From Ruminococcaceae bacterium UBA3753 (GTDB lineage: Bacteria > Bacillota > Clostridia > Oscillospirales > Acutalibacteraceae): a DNA stretch of 22,598 nt. Location: assembly GCA_002372375.1 (NCBI GenBank), contig DFGJ01000033.1, positions 1-22,598 of the forward strand, in the 5' to 3' direction. The notes beneath the pieces were generated by a model, which saw only the letters and a list, made by a program, of their open reading frames with translations, searched no databases and was not told the DNA's origin. Shown in pieces: positions 7,022 through 15,778 of this stretch. The first letter of the stretch is position 1, and the number at the start of each line of letters is the position of its first letter. Made by a program: the position numbers and the translations under genes.

Positions 7022-8953
7022 ATGTTGGATTTTGATCACGAAATTGACACACTTGACGGTACAGCCGAAACTACATCGAAGTTGGACGGCAAAGATGATG
7101 TTAATAATGATTTAAATACGAAGGGAGAGTTGGATTCGGTCAAGAGCCAGGGTGACATCGCCAACGAAGATACTAAGAGTACCATTCCCTCTTCCTACGA
7201 AAACAAAAATGTTTTTAGGTATAACGCAGTAAATAAGGATTTCTCTACAACCAGAAGAAATTCGCCAAGGGGCAAAAATGCCACAAGCCAAAGATCTGCT
7301 CCCCTCTACGTTTCCTTTCTAGGCGGTTTAAACGAGATAGGCAAAAATATAACAACTTTTCAGTGCAATAACGATATCATAGTTCTTGACTGTGGGATGT
7401 CTTTTCCTGATGCTGAAATGCTAGGTATAGACCTCGTCCTTCCAGACTTTACATACCTTGAAAAAAATGTAGAAAAAATAAAAGCACTTGTTCTTACACA
7501 CGGGCACGAAGATCACATAGGTGCCGTTCCATATTTTTTGAAAAAAATTAATGTCCCCATATACGCGACTCCTTTAACTATCGGCCTGGTTAAAGAAAAA
7601 TTAAAGGAATACAAATTAGAAAACAAGGCAAAGCTTAGGGTTATGCGCCCTGGCATGACCACAAGATTTGGATGTATGACCGTTGAATTCATTAGCGTGA
7701 ATCACTCTATTCCGGATTCTGTAGGCGTAGCTATCAGGACTCCGGCTGGAACTATAGTACATACAGGCGATTTTAAAATAGATTTTACTCCTACGTCCGG
7801 GAAGACGACGGACCTTTCTAAATTTGCGGAGCTCGGCAGAGAAGGAGTGCTAGCCTTGTTTGCAGATTCAACAAACGCAGACAGGCCTGGTTACACGGCC
7901 AGCGAAAAAACTCTAGACAGTTCATTTGACGCTCTTTTTAGGAAAGCAGCCAACAAGAGAATAATAATAGCTTCATTTGCTTCAAATATTGGAAGGATAC
8001 AACAAATAATATCTTGCGCGATAAATTATGGCAGGAAAGTAGCGTTTTCAGGAAGGAGCATGATAAACTACGTAACTATCGCCTCTGAACTTGGATACAT
8101 GAATGTCCCAGAGGGCGTGATTATTGACATTGACTTGATTAATAAGTACCCAAAAGATAAAATAGTTCTCATGACAACCGGAAGTCAGGGTGAACCTATG
8201 TCGGCCCTTTCGAGGATGGCATCTGCTGAACACAAAAAGATAGTCGTTGGTGAAGAGGATTTCGTTATAATTTCCGCGCATCCCATTCCCGGTAACGAAA
8301 AAATGATCGGAGCAGTAGTTAATGACTTAATAAAACGTGGATGCACTGTAATTTATGAATCAATGTACGAAGTACACGTCTCAGGTCACGCTTGCCAGGA
8401 AGAGTTAAAAATAATACAAAGCTTGGTTAAACCGATCTACTTTATTCCCGTTCACGGTGAACAGAAACACTTAAAAAGACATGCGGATTTAGCTGTTAGT
8501 ATGGGAATGTCTCCTCGGAGTGTGTATATTGGAAATGTAGGCGACAGAATAGAGATCACAAAAAGCCACATAAAAAAATATGACACCGTTCCTGCTGGCC
8601 AAATACTAGTTGACGGTCTTGGTGTTGGTGATGTCGGAAATGTTGTTCTTAAAGACAGGCAGCACTTAGCAGAGGATGGTCTTATTGTCGTTGTTTGTGC
8701 AATTGACTTTAAAAACGGATATGTAATTTCTGGACCAGATATAGTATCTAGAGGTTTCGTTTACGTTAGAGAATCCGAAAATTTGCTTTCTGGTGCTAAA
8801 GCGAAGGCGACTTCTATGCTGTATGAGAATCAAAAAAATGGAGTTTACGAGTGGGCTTCCTTAAAGATTAAATTAAGAGATGCTCTTTCAAAGTATTTTT
8901 ACGAAAGGACTAAGAGAAGCCCAATGATATTACCGATTATTATGAAGGTATAG
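7022..8953 (+). CDS. rnj: Ribonuclease J with N-terminal extension
   Basis: A metallo-beta-lactamase/beta-CASP ribonuclease with 5'-3' exo- and endonuclease activity, central to mRNA turnover and rRNA maturation in Gram-positive bacteria. 643 residues. The start is the ATG at 7022, five bases after GGAGG (7012-7016); the open frame continues 35 codons upstream from a GTG that has no SD. Residues 1-92 are an acidic to basic, low-complexity extension. The family then starts (LYVSFLGGLNEIGKN) and has the zinc motif HGHEDH at 160-165, a beta-CASP domain in the middle, and the typical end SPMILPIIMKV. B. subtilis RNase J1 is about 555 residues, so the extension accounts for the extra length. It is transcribed alone from its own promoter. 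Confidence 0.93.
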   Translation: MLDFDHEIDTLDGTAETTSKLDGKDDVNNDLNTKGELDSVKSQGDIANEDTKSTIPSSYENKNVFRYNAVNKDFSTTRRNSPRGKNATSQRSAPLYVSFLGGLNEIGKNITTFQCNNDIIVLDCGMSFPDAEMLGIDLVLPDFTYLEKNVEKIKALVLTHGHEDHIGAVPYFLKKINVPIYATPLTIGLVKEKLKEYKLENKAKLRVMRPGMTTRFGCMTVEFISVNHSIPDSVGVAIRTPAGTIVHTGDFKIDFTPTSGKTTDLSKFAELGREGVLALFADSTNADRPGYTASEKTLDSSFDALFRKAANKRIIIASFASNIGRIQQIISCAINYGRKVAFSGRSMINYVTIASELGYMNVPEGVIIDIDLINKYPKDKIVLMTTGSQGEPMSALSRMASAEHKKIVVGEEDFVIISAHPIPGNEKMIGAVVNDLIKRGCTVIYESMYEVHVSGHACQEELKIIQSLVKPIYFIPVHGEQKHLKRHADLAVSMGMSPRSVYIGNVGDRIEITKSHIKKYDTVPAGQILVDGLGVGDVGNVVLKDRQHLAEDGLIVVVCAIDFKNGYVISGPDIVSRGFVYVRESENLLSGAKAKATSMLYENQKNGVYEWASLKIKLRDALSKYFYERTKRSPMILPIIMKV

Positions 8954-9267
8954 TGTAATTATCCATACGCTAGTGTTTTGAGGTAACTCTCTAGGGTAAT
9001 ATAGTGCGAAATTTTCGCTCTGCATCATGTGTGTTAAAAATACGGTGTGACGTGGCTGTCTTAGTTAGAAATTAAGTTTCAAGATGCTCTTTTCAGGCTA
9101 GTAGCCAGAGTTAAGGTATAGTTCGATTGTGGGAGTTACGTAGAAGAAAAGCCTCAAAAATTAAACACTAATCAAGATAAAAACACAATAAAAAATTGTG
9201 AATAAAGAGTGTTCCGTCAAACTCAAGTACGGTACTTTAATACAAGATCTGTTCGTATTTTTAGTTG
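8954..9267. other. Gap between convergent rnj and folC
   Basis: 314 bases between the two stop codons, with no open frame of note. It holds the folC terminator (9179-9200). A GCGAAA/TTTTCGC hairpin near 9007-9020 lacks a T-run. Nothing else is recognised. Confidence 0.6.
9179..9200 (-). terminator. Likely rho-independent terminator of folC
   Basis: On the minus strand CACAAT and ATTGTG (9195-9200 and 9184-9189) form a 6-bp stem with a five-base loop, followed by five T (9179-9183). It lies about 70 bases after the folC stop. Confidence 0.5.
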
Positions 9268-10890
9268 CTAATTAAAATATCTATTAGTTTTTCCACTAAT
9301 AAAAGTATGCTTCTTTGCCTCCTCAGCGAGATAGAGCGATCCAAATATAATTAGCACATCTTCCTCTTTCATGATGTTTTTTGAAATATCAAAAGCTGTA
9401 GCAAAGTTATCAGCACAAATGACCTCTTTGCTGTCTCGATTCACTAGATTATATATTTCTTCTAATTTAAATGTTCTCTCATTATTTACCTTAGTTACAA
9501 TCAATTTTGAAAATAAAGGCAAAATTTTGTTTAAAGATTCTCCAATAAATTTATCTTTGAGCAATCCTAGTATCCCATATACCTTTTTACTCTTAAAGTG
9601 CGTCAAAATATAAGAACACAGAGAATTAATGCCTTCTTCGTTGTGTGCACCATCCAAAATTATCAGAGGATCTTTGTTCAAAATTTCCAACCTAGCTGGG
9701 TGTTTAATTTCAACTAAAGCTTTTTTTACGGCCAGTTTAGGTATTTTGAATCCAATCGTTCTTAAAAAGTCTACACATAAAAATGACGTACAAACATTTT
9801 CTAATTGATGCCTACCTGGCAAATTGATAGTACAATTTTCGCCATTCAGCTCAACAATAGTTTTCGAATAGTCTTCGTATAGGACTTTAATACTATTTTT
9901 ATAAACCACCAACTCTTTTTTTTCACTTTCAAAACTCGACTCAACATCTGTTATATCCGTTACTTTTTTAGCATCATTTTTTATAACGTTCCCACATTTT
10001 TTAAAATCCATCTCATTAAAGCTACCTAATCGAGGCACAACCATGCCCTCATTGTCTAAAGATATTTTTTCTGTAGCTTCCCTCGTAATACACTTAACTC
10101 TAAGATCACCGTCTACAGGGTCTTTTTCGTTTATTTTATATTTTTTATGTTTCCAAAGGTCTAAACTATCATCAGCAGAGGATTTCTTTACTTCTGGATG
10201 TGCGCACTCCACAGTATTTTTGTACAATATGATTTGGCACCCTTTACTTTTAGCTTCTTTCTTTATCACTTCTAGCGCTTTGCCGCGTACGTTCTGCCCA
10301 CATACTAAAGGACATCCGCTTTTTATGATCCCAGCTTTTTCAAATGCTATTTTCTTAATACTGTCTCCTAAAATATCTGTGTGATCTTTTGAAATAGACG
10401 TTATTACACATAAAAGAGGCTTTTTTATTACGTTAGTAGCATCCAATCTTCCGCCAAGACCCGTCTCCAGTACAACAATCTCGCAATTTTTCTTTTTAAA
10501 ATATAAAAGCGATATAACAAAAATAAGCTCAAATTCTGTTAAAAAAACCTTTCTCGTCGCGCATAGGTTCATCAGAAGCGGCTCAATTTGCTCTAAAATA
10601 GAAAAAAAGTCTCGTTCTTGAATATTTACACTATTCACCTGAATACGCTCTGTGAAGTCTGTTACGTGTGGAGAAATGAATAACCCTACTCTATAGCCCG
10701 ACTCCTTTAATAGATGAGAAAGTATAGTACACACAGAGCCTTTACCATTAGTCCCCGCAACGTGGATATAATCCAAATCCTCCTGTGGGTTATTTAAATG
10801 TTTTAAGACACATCTCAGCCGATTAAGCGATAAGTCCACACCAGAAAGTATATATTCTTTAATTTTTTCTTTAAATTTCTTGTAAATCAT
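9268..10890 (-). CDS. folC: Folylpolyglutamate/dihydrofolate synthase with central insertion
   Basis: A Mur-ligase-like enzyme that adds glutamate to folates (and, in bifunctional members, to dihydropteroate) using ATP in the cytoplasm. 540 residues. The P-loop AGTNGKGSV lies at 45-53, the folate/Mg region at 72-82 (ISPHVTDFTER), LETGLGGRLDATN at 141-153, SKDHTDILGD at 167-176 and EKAGIIK at 184-190. LPGRHQLEN (357-365) opens the next conserved block, and ILDGAHNEEG sits in the C-terminal domain. Normal members are about 420-440 residues. The excess is a Lys/Asp/Glu-rich insertion at about residues 228-328, between the central domain strand ending ILYKN and the segment with LYEDYS. The ATG has no good SD. 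No folate-pathway neighbours are present. Confidence 0.92.
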   Translation of the reverse strand: MIYKKFKEKIKEYILSGVDLSLNRLRCVLKHLNNPQEDLDYIHVAGTNGKGSVCTILSHLLKESGYRVGLFISPHVTDFTERIQVNSVNIQERDFFSILEQIEPLLMNLCATRKVFLTEFELIFVISLLYFKKKNCEIVVLETGLGGRLDATNVIKKPLLCVITSISKDHTDILGDSIKKIAFEKAGIIKSGCPLVCGQNVRGKALEVIKKEAKSKGCQIILYKNTVECAHPEVKKSSADDSLDLWKHKKYKINEKDPVDGDLRVKCITREATEKISLDNEGMVVPRLGSFNEMDFKKCGNVIKNDAKKVTDITDVESSFESEKKELVVYKNSIKVLYEDYSKTIVELNGENCTINLPGRHQLENVCTSFLCVDFLRTIGFKIPKLAVKKALVEIKHPARLEILNKDPLIILDGAHNEEGINSLCSYILTHFKSKKVYGILGLLKDKFIGESLNKILPLFSKLIVTKVNNERTFKLEEIYNLVNRDSKEVICADNFATAFDISKNIMKEEDVLIIFGSLYLAEEAKKHTFISGKTNRYFN

Positions 10891-11254
10891 GATCTATATT
10901 CTTATTTTAATATCAAAGACATGCTAAAGCTATAAAAATAAATCAAATTTTGGATAGAACGAATTCAATTTGTGAGTAAAACACAATTGCTAGCAGAGCG
11001 GTGGTTTTTCTATTTACCTCACGTAGTAATTTTTGCAATTGCACTTTAAGGTGTAGTAGTGATTGTGTATTTTTAACACAAAAGACCAACCGTCTAATTA
11101 TTTCTATGTGTTATTAGTGTATATTCATCGACGAGAATACAAAATTTTAGAAATATTAGAAACTTTTTAACATCACTTCAACAGAACTTCAAATAATCCA
11201 AAAATGTTTTCTTTATTCGTTTAAAAATATTTGCATTTAAAAATAGATTAATGC
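10891..11254. other. Gap upstream of folC, downstream of the AlkD-like gene
   Basis: 364 AT-rich bases without a recognisable gene. A TTGTGT/ACACAA hairpin lies near 11060-11080 without a function I can assign. A weak TAAAAT on the minus strand near 10903 could serve folC, but no matching -35 was seen. Confidence 0.5.
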
Positions 11255-12028
11255 TTATTTTTTATTTAAAATTCCAAAAAAACTGAGTTTAATTCCCTTT
11301 ATCTTCAGACTCTTAAGATGCCTTTTATCCTCCGCCGCTACCCGATAACTTTCCAAAGACTTCTGAATTGCCTTATTATGAACCCAGGGATTCAACTTTC
11401 TGTTCTCAATGTAACTCAATGCAGCATCAAACTGCTTTGCAAGAGCCGTAGCAAAATACCAGGCGACCATCATATTAACATAGTAATCGTCTGACTTAAC
11501 CTCAGAAACCATATCTAAGAATATCGGATCAAAATCTTTGTCGAGAAAGTGTTGCATCAGCATTTTTACTCCAAATCTGATCACATAATTTTTGTTCGAA
11601 TTAATCCAGTACTTTATCTGTTTCAGCAGTTTTTTACGGTTATTCCTAAAAACTTTCGGCGACATCTGATCACAGGTTGCCCAATTATCAACATAAGGTA
11701 AGAAGCGATTCACTTCGTCAATACACTTCTCATAATTCTTGATCTCAGATATGATAAAAGAATGTAGCTGATTCTCTTCAAAATACTTATGAGGAAGGCA
11801 TCTAAGGAAGTTACAGATATCTGTTCGCTTTAAGAGCATTTTCGAATATTTTCTTAATTCTGGAGTTCTTACTCCAATAATTATGTCTGAGTCAATAGTG
11901 GGGATAAGCTTACTCTGGAAGTCACGATACTTCACATCCTGAAGCTGCAATAAATCATCATAAATTTCTTCTATCAACACATCCACACGTGCTATCTCTG
12001 TATCGCTATATTTAAACCTATTCCTCAT
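11255..12028 (-). CDS. AlkD-like DNA alkylation repair protein (HEAT-repeat family)
   Basis: A member of the AlkD/AlkC-type all-helical HEAT-like family, whose best-known members excise N3- and N7-alkylated bases from DNA. From the ATG at 12026-12028 the protein is 257 residues. Family marks: KYRDFQSKLIP near the start, GVRTPELRK at 52-60, DNWATCD at 114-120, a conserved Arg in VIRFGVKML, and a Trp in MVAWYFATALAK. The DNWATCD form is common in the broad family of uncharacterised Bacillota members, some of which (AlkD2 type) are reported to lack glycosylase activity, so activity should not be assumed. The frame continues 25 codons upstream to a TTG at 12103; neither start has a good SD, and the ATG fits the family length better. 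Single gene, divergent from secA. Confidence 0.82.
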   Translation of the reverse strand: MRNRFKYSDTEIARVDVLIEEIYDDLLQLQDVKYRDFQSKLIPTIDSDIIIGVRTPELRKYSKMLLKRTDICNFLRCLPHKYFEENQLHSFIISEIKNYEKCIDEVNRFLPYVDNWATCDQMSPKVFRNNRKKLLKQIKYWINSNKNYVIRFGVKMLMQHFLDKDFDPIFLDMVSEVKSDDYYVNMMVAWYFATALAKQFDAALSYIENRKLNPWVHNKAIQKSLESYRVAAEDKRHLKSLKIKGIKLSFFGILNKK

Positions 12029-12393
12029 ATTCAAAATAGTAACGCCTGACTTTTTGGCAGTACACTCGAGTGATAGTTTATCAAAACTAAAGTAGCGATA
12101 CAATTGTGGTGAAGAACAAACTCCATCGTGTTGACACTCTTAAACATTTTTAATAAATAACTATGCTTTATAAATTTAATTATAAATAATTTAACATTTT
12201 TAAGCTTACAAAATTTTATATCATTTCCACTGATTGTATTTACTATTGATTTTATATCTTATATAGGTTAAATTAAAGTAAAGTATATGAAAACTTAACG
12301 AAAAGAACAAAAATTTAATAAAAAAGCTGGATTTTTTATTTATATTATGATATAATGCGTCAAGATTAGAGTTCGTATGGTAGGGTGATGTTT
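12029..12393. other. Divergent gap between the AlkD-like gene and secA
   Basis: 365 very AT-rich bases containing the secA promoter on the plus strand. A perfect TATAAT on the minus strand (12179-12184) might serve the AlkD-like gene, but its -35 is poor. If the TTG start of the AlkD-like gene is real, its first 75 bases lie in this gap. Confidence 0.5.
12328..12356 (+). promoter_or_regulatory. Promoter of secA, extended -10
   Basis: A perfect TATAAT (12351-12356) preceded by TG one base before it (extended -10). A weak TGGATT stands as -35 about 17 bp upstream. The transcript would have a leader of about 30 bases before the secA start. Confidence 0.65.
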
Positions 12394-15036
12394 ATGAATT
12401 TACTAAAATTTTTGTTCGGCAACTATAGTAAGCGGGAAGTAAAAAGAGTGCAACCTCTTTGCGATGCTATTTTGGCAAAGCAAGAGCAGTACAGAAATAT
12501 GAGTGAAGAGGAACTTAAAGGTCAGACTGCTGTTTTTAAAGACAAAATAAAAAATGGTGCAAAATTAGACGATATTTTGGTGGACGCTTATGCTACTTGC
12601 CGCGAAGCCGCAACTAGAGTTCTTGGGATGTCTCATTTTCCTGTACAGATAATCGCGGGAATTATACTTCATCAGGGACGTATCGCTGAAATGAGTACTG
12701 GTGAAGGTAAAACGTTGATGGAAACTTTACCAGGCTACTTAAACGGTCTTAGCGGGAAAGGCGTACACATCGTTACCGTCAACGACTACCTTGCAAAACG
12801 TGACTCGGAGCTTATGGGAAAAGTGTTTAGATACATGAATTTGTCTGTAGGGCTACTTGTTGCAAATTTGGACAACGCAACTAGAAGACGGGCTTACAAA
12901 GCCGATATTACGTATTGTACCAACAATGAGCTTGGATTCGACTACCTTAGAGACAATATGGTCACGTACAAAGAAGAGAGAGTACAAAGAGGTCAGAATT
13001 TTGCGATAGTAGATGAAGTAGACTCTATTTTAATAGATGAGGCCAGAACTCCTCTTATCATTTCCGGGCAGGGCGCCAAATCTACGAAGCTTTACAGCAT
13101 TGCTAACGATTTTGTAAAGACTTTAAAAATGAAGAAAATCGCGGAAACTGATGATAAAGTAAATACAGAGGAAGTTTACAAGGATGAAGACTATATTGTA
13201 GATGAAAAAGCGTCTACAGCTACGTTAACAGAAAATGGTATAAAAAAGGCAGAAGAATTCTTTCATTTGGATAACCTGATGGATGTAGAAAATACAACAA
13301 TTCAGCATCATATAAATCAGGCGATCAGAGCACATGGTGTTATGGAAAGAGAAAGAGATTATGTAGTTAAGGACGGTGAAGTAGTCATAGTAGATGACTT
13401 TACCGGAAGACTGATGTTTGGTAGACGTTACAATGAAGGTTTGCACCAGGCACTGGAGGCAAAAGAGGGTGTAAAAATTGCAAATGAATCCAAGACGCTG
13501 GCAGCTATCACTTTCCAGAATTACTTTAAACTTTACGATAAACTCTCCGGAATGACCGGTACGGGTATGACGGAAGAACCGGAGTTTCGAGAGATCTACA
13601 AACTCGATGTAGTTAAGATACCTACTAATAAGCCAAACCAAAGGATAGACTTACCAGATGCAGTGTTTAAGACGGAAGAAGGTAAATTTAAAGCAGTTAT
13701 AAGAGATTTAAAAAAATACCATGAAAAAGGTCAGCCCGTTTTAGTAGGTACTATAGATATAGATAAATCTGAGCATATAAGCAAACTTCTTAAAGAGGAA
13801 AATATACCTCACACCGTTTTAAATGCTAAATACCACGAAAAAGAGGCCGAGATTGTAGCACAGGCCGGTAAAAAAGGTGCCGTAACTATAGCTACAAATA
13901 TGGCTGGACGTGGAACAGATATTAAGCTCGGTGGAAACTCCGAGTATATGGCCATGGCTTACATGAGAAAGCAAGGTATTCCTGAAGAGATTATAAGTGA
14001 AGCTACAGGTTTTGCGGATACAAAAAACCAGGAAATTTTAAACGCAAGAAAACTTTTTGGAGAGAAAGTAGCTGAATACGATGTAGACATCAAGAAAAAT
14101 AAGGAAGAAGTTCAGTCCTTGGGCGGGCTCGTTATTATGGGAACGGAAAGAGCTGAGACGAGAAGAATAGATAATCAGTTAAGAGGTAGAGCTGGTAGGC
14201 AAGGTGACCCGGGAATTTCTAAATTTTATTTGTCTTTAGAAGATGACCTGATGCGTCTTTTCAATGGTGACAGAATTAAAAGCTTTTTGGATAAGCTTAA
14301 GGTAGAGGACGATATGCCTATAGACAGCAAGATCATAAGTGCTGTTGTGGAAAGCTCTCAGCGCAAAGTTGAAGGACGGGACTTTGGTATAAGAAAGAGT
14401 GTTTTCAACTACGATAATGTTATGGACCGTCAGCGTGAAATTATCTACGAACAGAGAAATAAGGTCTTAGACGGTGAAGATGTTGGTGAACTCATAACCA
14501 AGATGATGGAACACTCCATAGATAAGACAGTGGAGAAGTTTTTGCCAGCTTCCGAAGGAGTCGCAAGCTGGAACTTGGATGGCCTTAGGGAATTCTATGT
14601 TGGGTGGCTTTTGACCGAAAAAGATCTGCGTTTCGAGCCTGAAGAACTGGTTCACGTTAAGCTAACAGAGCTCCAGGCCTATATAAAGCAAAAGGCATAC
14701 GCGCTTTATGCTGAGAAAGAGCAACTTTTTGGATCTGAGCTTTTGCGTGAAATTGAACGTGTTGTTTTGCTGAAAAATATAGATAATCACTGGATGGATC
14801 ACATTGATGGTATGGAGGAACTAAAGAAAGGCATCCGTCTTCGCGCTTACGCTCAGCAAGACCCAGTGATAGAGTACAGAACAGAGGGTTTTGCTATGTT
14901 TGACGAAATGGTGGACAACATCTGCAATGACACAATACGAGTATTGCTGACATTCAAGGTAGGTGGAGGAGCCGGTCTTAGAACAAGGGAGCAAGACACT
15001 GATCCAGATCACGGCTCGATGGTAATGCTTAGATAA
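12394..15036 (+). CDS. secA: Preprotein translocase ATPase SecA with atypical C-terminus
   Basis: SecA is the cytoplasmic ATPase that drives preproteins through SecYEG. 880 residues from the ATG at 12394, six bases after AGGGTG; two in-frame starts (GTG 12385, ATG 12388) lie inside or against that SD. Walker A GEGKT is at 103-107, followed by the DEVDSILIDEARTPLIISG Walker B and first preprotein-binding region. Then come FTGRLMFGRRYNEGLHQA, TNMAGRGTDIKLGG, NQLRGRAGRQGDPG and the helical scaffold HWMDHIDGMEELKKGI. The usual flexible linker and Cys-rich zinc-binding end (CxCxSGxxxxxCC) are absent. After VLLTFKV the protein ends in about 24 residues (GGGAGLRTREQDTDPDHGSM and a few more) encoded by a 73-bp repeat found again downstream. 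Core motifs are intact, so translocase activity is expected. Confidence 0.96.
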   Translation: MNLLKFLFGNYSKREVKRVQPLCDAILAKQEQYRNMSEEELKGQTAVFKDKIKNGAKLDDILVDAYATCREAATRVLGMSHFPVQIIAGIILHQGRIAEMSTGEGKTLMETLPGYLNGLSGKGVHIVTVNDYLAKRDSELMGKVFRYMNLSVGLLVANLDNATRRRAYKADITYCTNNELGFDYLRDNMVTYKEERVQRGQNFAIVDEVDSILIDEARTPLIISGQGAKSTKLYSIANDFVKTLKMKKIAETDDKVNTEEVYKDEDYIVDEKASTATLTENGIKKAEEFFHLDNLMDVENTTIQHHINQAIRAHGVMERERDYVVKDGEVVIVDDFTGRLMFGRRYNEGLHQALEAKEGVKIANESKTLAAITFQNYFKLYDKLSGMTGTGMTEEPEFREIYKLDVVKIPTNKPNQRIDLPDAVFKTEEGKFKAVIRDLKKYHEKGQPVLVGTIDIDKSEHISKLLKEENIPHTVLNAKYHEKEAEIVAQAGKKGAVTIATNMAGRGTDIKLGGNSEYMAMAYMRKQGIPEEIISEATGFADTKNQEILNARKLFGEKVAEYDVDIKKNKEEVQSLGGLVIMGTERAETRRIDNQLRGRAGRQGDPGISKFYLSLEDDLMRLFNGDRIKSFLDKLKVEDDMPIDSKIISAVVESSQRKVEGRDFGIRKSVFNYDNVMDRQREIIYEQRNKVLDGEDVGELITKMMEHSIDKTVEKFLPASEGVASWNLDGLREFYVGWLLTEKDLRFEPEELVHVKLTELQAYIKQKAYALYAEKEQLFGSELLREIERVVLLKNIDNHWMDHIDGMEELKKGIRLRAYAQQDPVIEYRTEGFAMFDEMVDNICNDTIRVLLTFKVGGGAGLRTREQDTDPDHGSMVMLR
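14960..15032 (+). repeat. 73-bp repeat, copy 1, forming the secA 3' end
   Basis: Matches 15205-15277 at 65 of 73 positions, in the same orientation, 245 bp apart. It is about half G+C, clearly richer than the surrounding AT-rich DNA. Copy 1 encodes the last residues of SecA. Of the first five differences between the copies, four are silent in the SecA frame and one (GAG to TAG) makes a stop in copy 2. Confidence 0.85.
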
Positions 15037-15204
15037 GAGTAAAAGTGGTGTTCTTGACACAACTTCTGCGTGTGTGCTTTACGCGCCCAGAGCAGCTTAG
15101 TTTGGTGAATACTAGCAGAATAGGAAGACCTCTGGCCATTCTGATGACTGACGAATTGGCAAGAAAATTTGTGGTTCCCCAAAAAGGGACTGCTGCCATC
15201 AAAA

Positions 15205-15277
15205 TAGGTGGAGGGGCTGGCCTTAGAACAAGGTAGCAAGACACTGACCCAGATCACGGCTCGATGTTAAAGCTAAG
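15205..15277 (+). repeat. 73-bp repeat, copy 2, downstream of secA
   Basis: Second copy of the sequence that forms the SecA tail. Read in the same frame it gives GGGAGLRTR, then a TAG stop, then QDTDPDHGSM, so the peptide beyond the stop is also conserved. It is preceded by about 50 codons of open frame unrelated to SecA. Confidence 0.85.
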
Positions 15278-15696
15278 GTGATGATAGTTTTAAGTCGTTT
15301 GTTTATTTGATGGAAACAGAAGGTTGCATAATCAGTGACTAATTTTCGGAATAGTTTCTTTATTGTAACTTGCTTGACTTTTACGTTAAATGTGGAGATT
15401 CCGATTCTAAAAAACAGGTAAGGCACTGCTTCTGCGGTGTCAGTTGCGTTTATTTGGGGTTAGTAGGAAAATTTAAGACGTAAGATTTTTAGAACTAATT
15501 TTAAGGTCAGGAATGTAACTTGTTTATTTGATTTTTTATAAATTTAAGTAAATTTGGTGCAAAAGTAACCACCGTACAAAATAGTCTTTAAAAAGTGAGC
15601 TGGATCGCGCTTTACCATGTCAAATAGATATAAATAATTTTGATATGAAATTTGTTTTTTCAACAGTATGGTTGCATCTTTGTAATAGATATTTAA

Positions 15697-15726
15697 TTGA
15701 TGCTACATCGTGTACGCTATTATAAT
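15697..15726 (+). promoter_or_regulatory. Promoter of polA
   Basis: TTGATG (15697-15702) and a perfect TATAAT (15721-15726) with an 18-bp spacer. The leader to the polA start would be about 45 bases. Confidence 0.65.
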
Positions 15727-15778
15727 GACCATAATATTCTGTGTGTAAAATATGTATTATTAAGGAAAAAAGACATTT

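Larger units (their letters stand above)
15037..15778. other. Gap between secA and polA containing repeat copy 2
   Basis: 742 bases. The first 170 hold a short open frame (15045-15236, GTG start) that runs into repeat copy 2 in the same frame as in secA and stops there. It has no SD and no family I recognise, so it may be the remnant of a gene. The rest (15278-15690) has no gene signal. The polA promoter lies at the end. No clear secA terminator was found. Confidence 0.6.

Noticed and set aside
8048..8281. 77-codon frame antisense to RNase J
   Set aside because: It lies wholly inside the conserved RNase J coding region with no independent signals.
14960..15277. Simple transposon or IS flanked by direct repeats
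   Set aside because: The 172-bp interval between copies has no transposase and no terminal inverted repeats, and the copies are 11% diverged, so it is not a recent insertion with target duplication.
15223..15426. 67-codon minus-strand frame between secA and polA
   Set aside because: No SD, no recognisable domain, and it covers the antisense of repeat copy 2.
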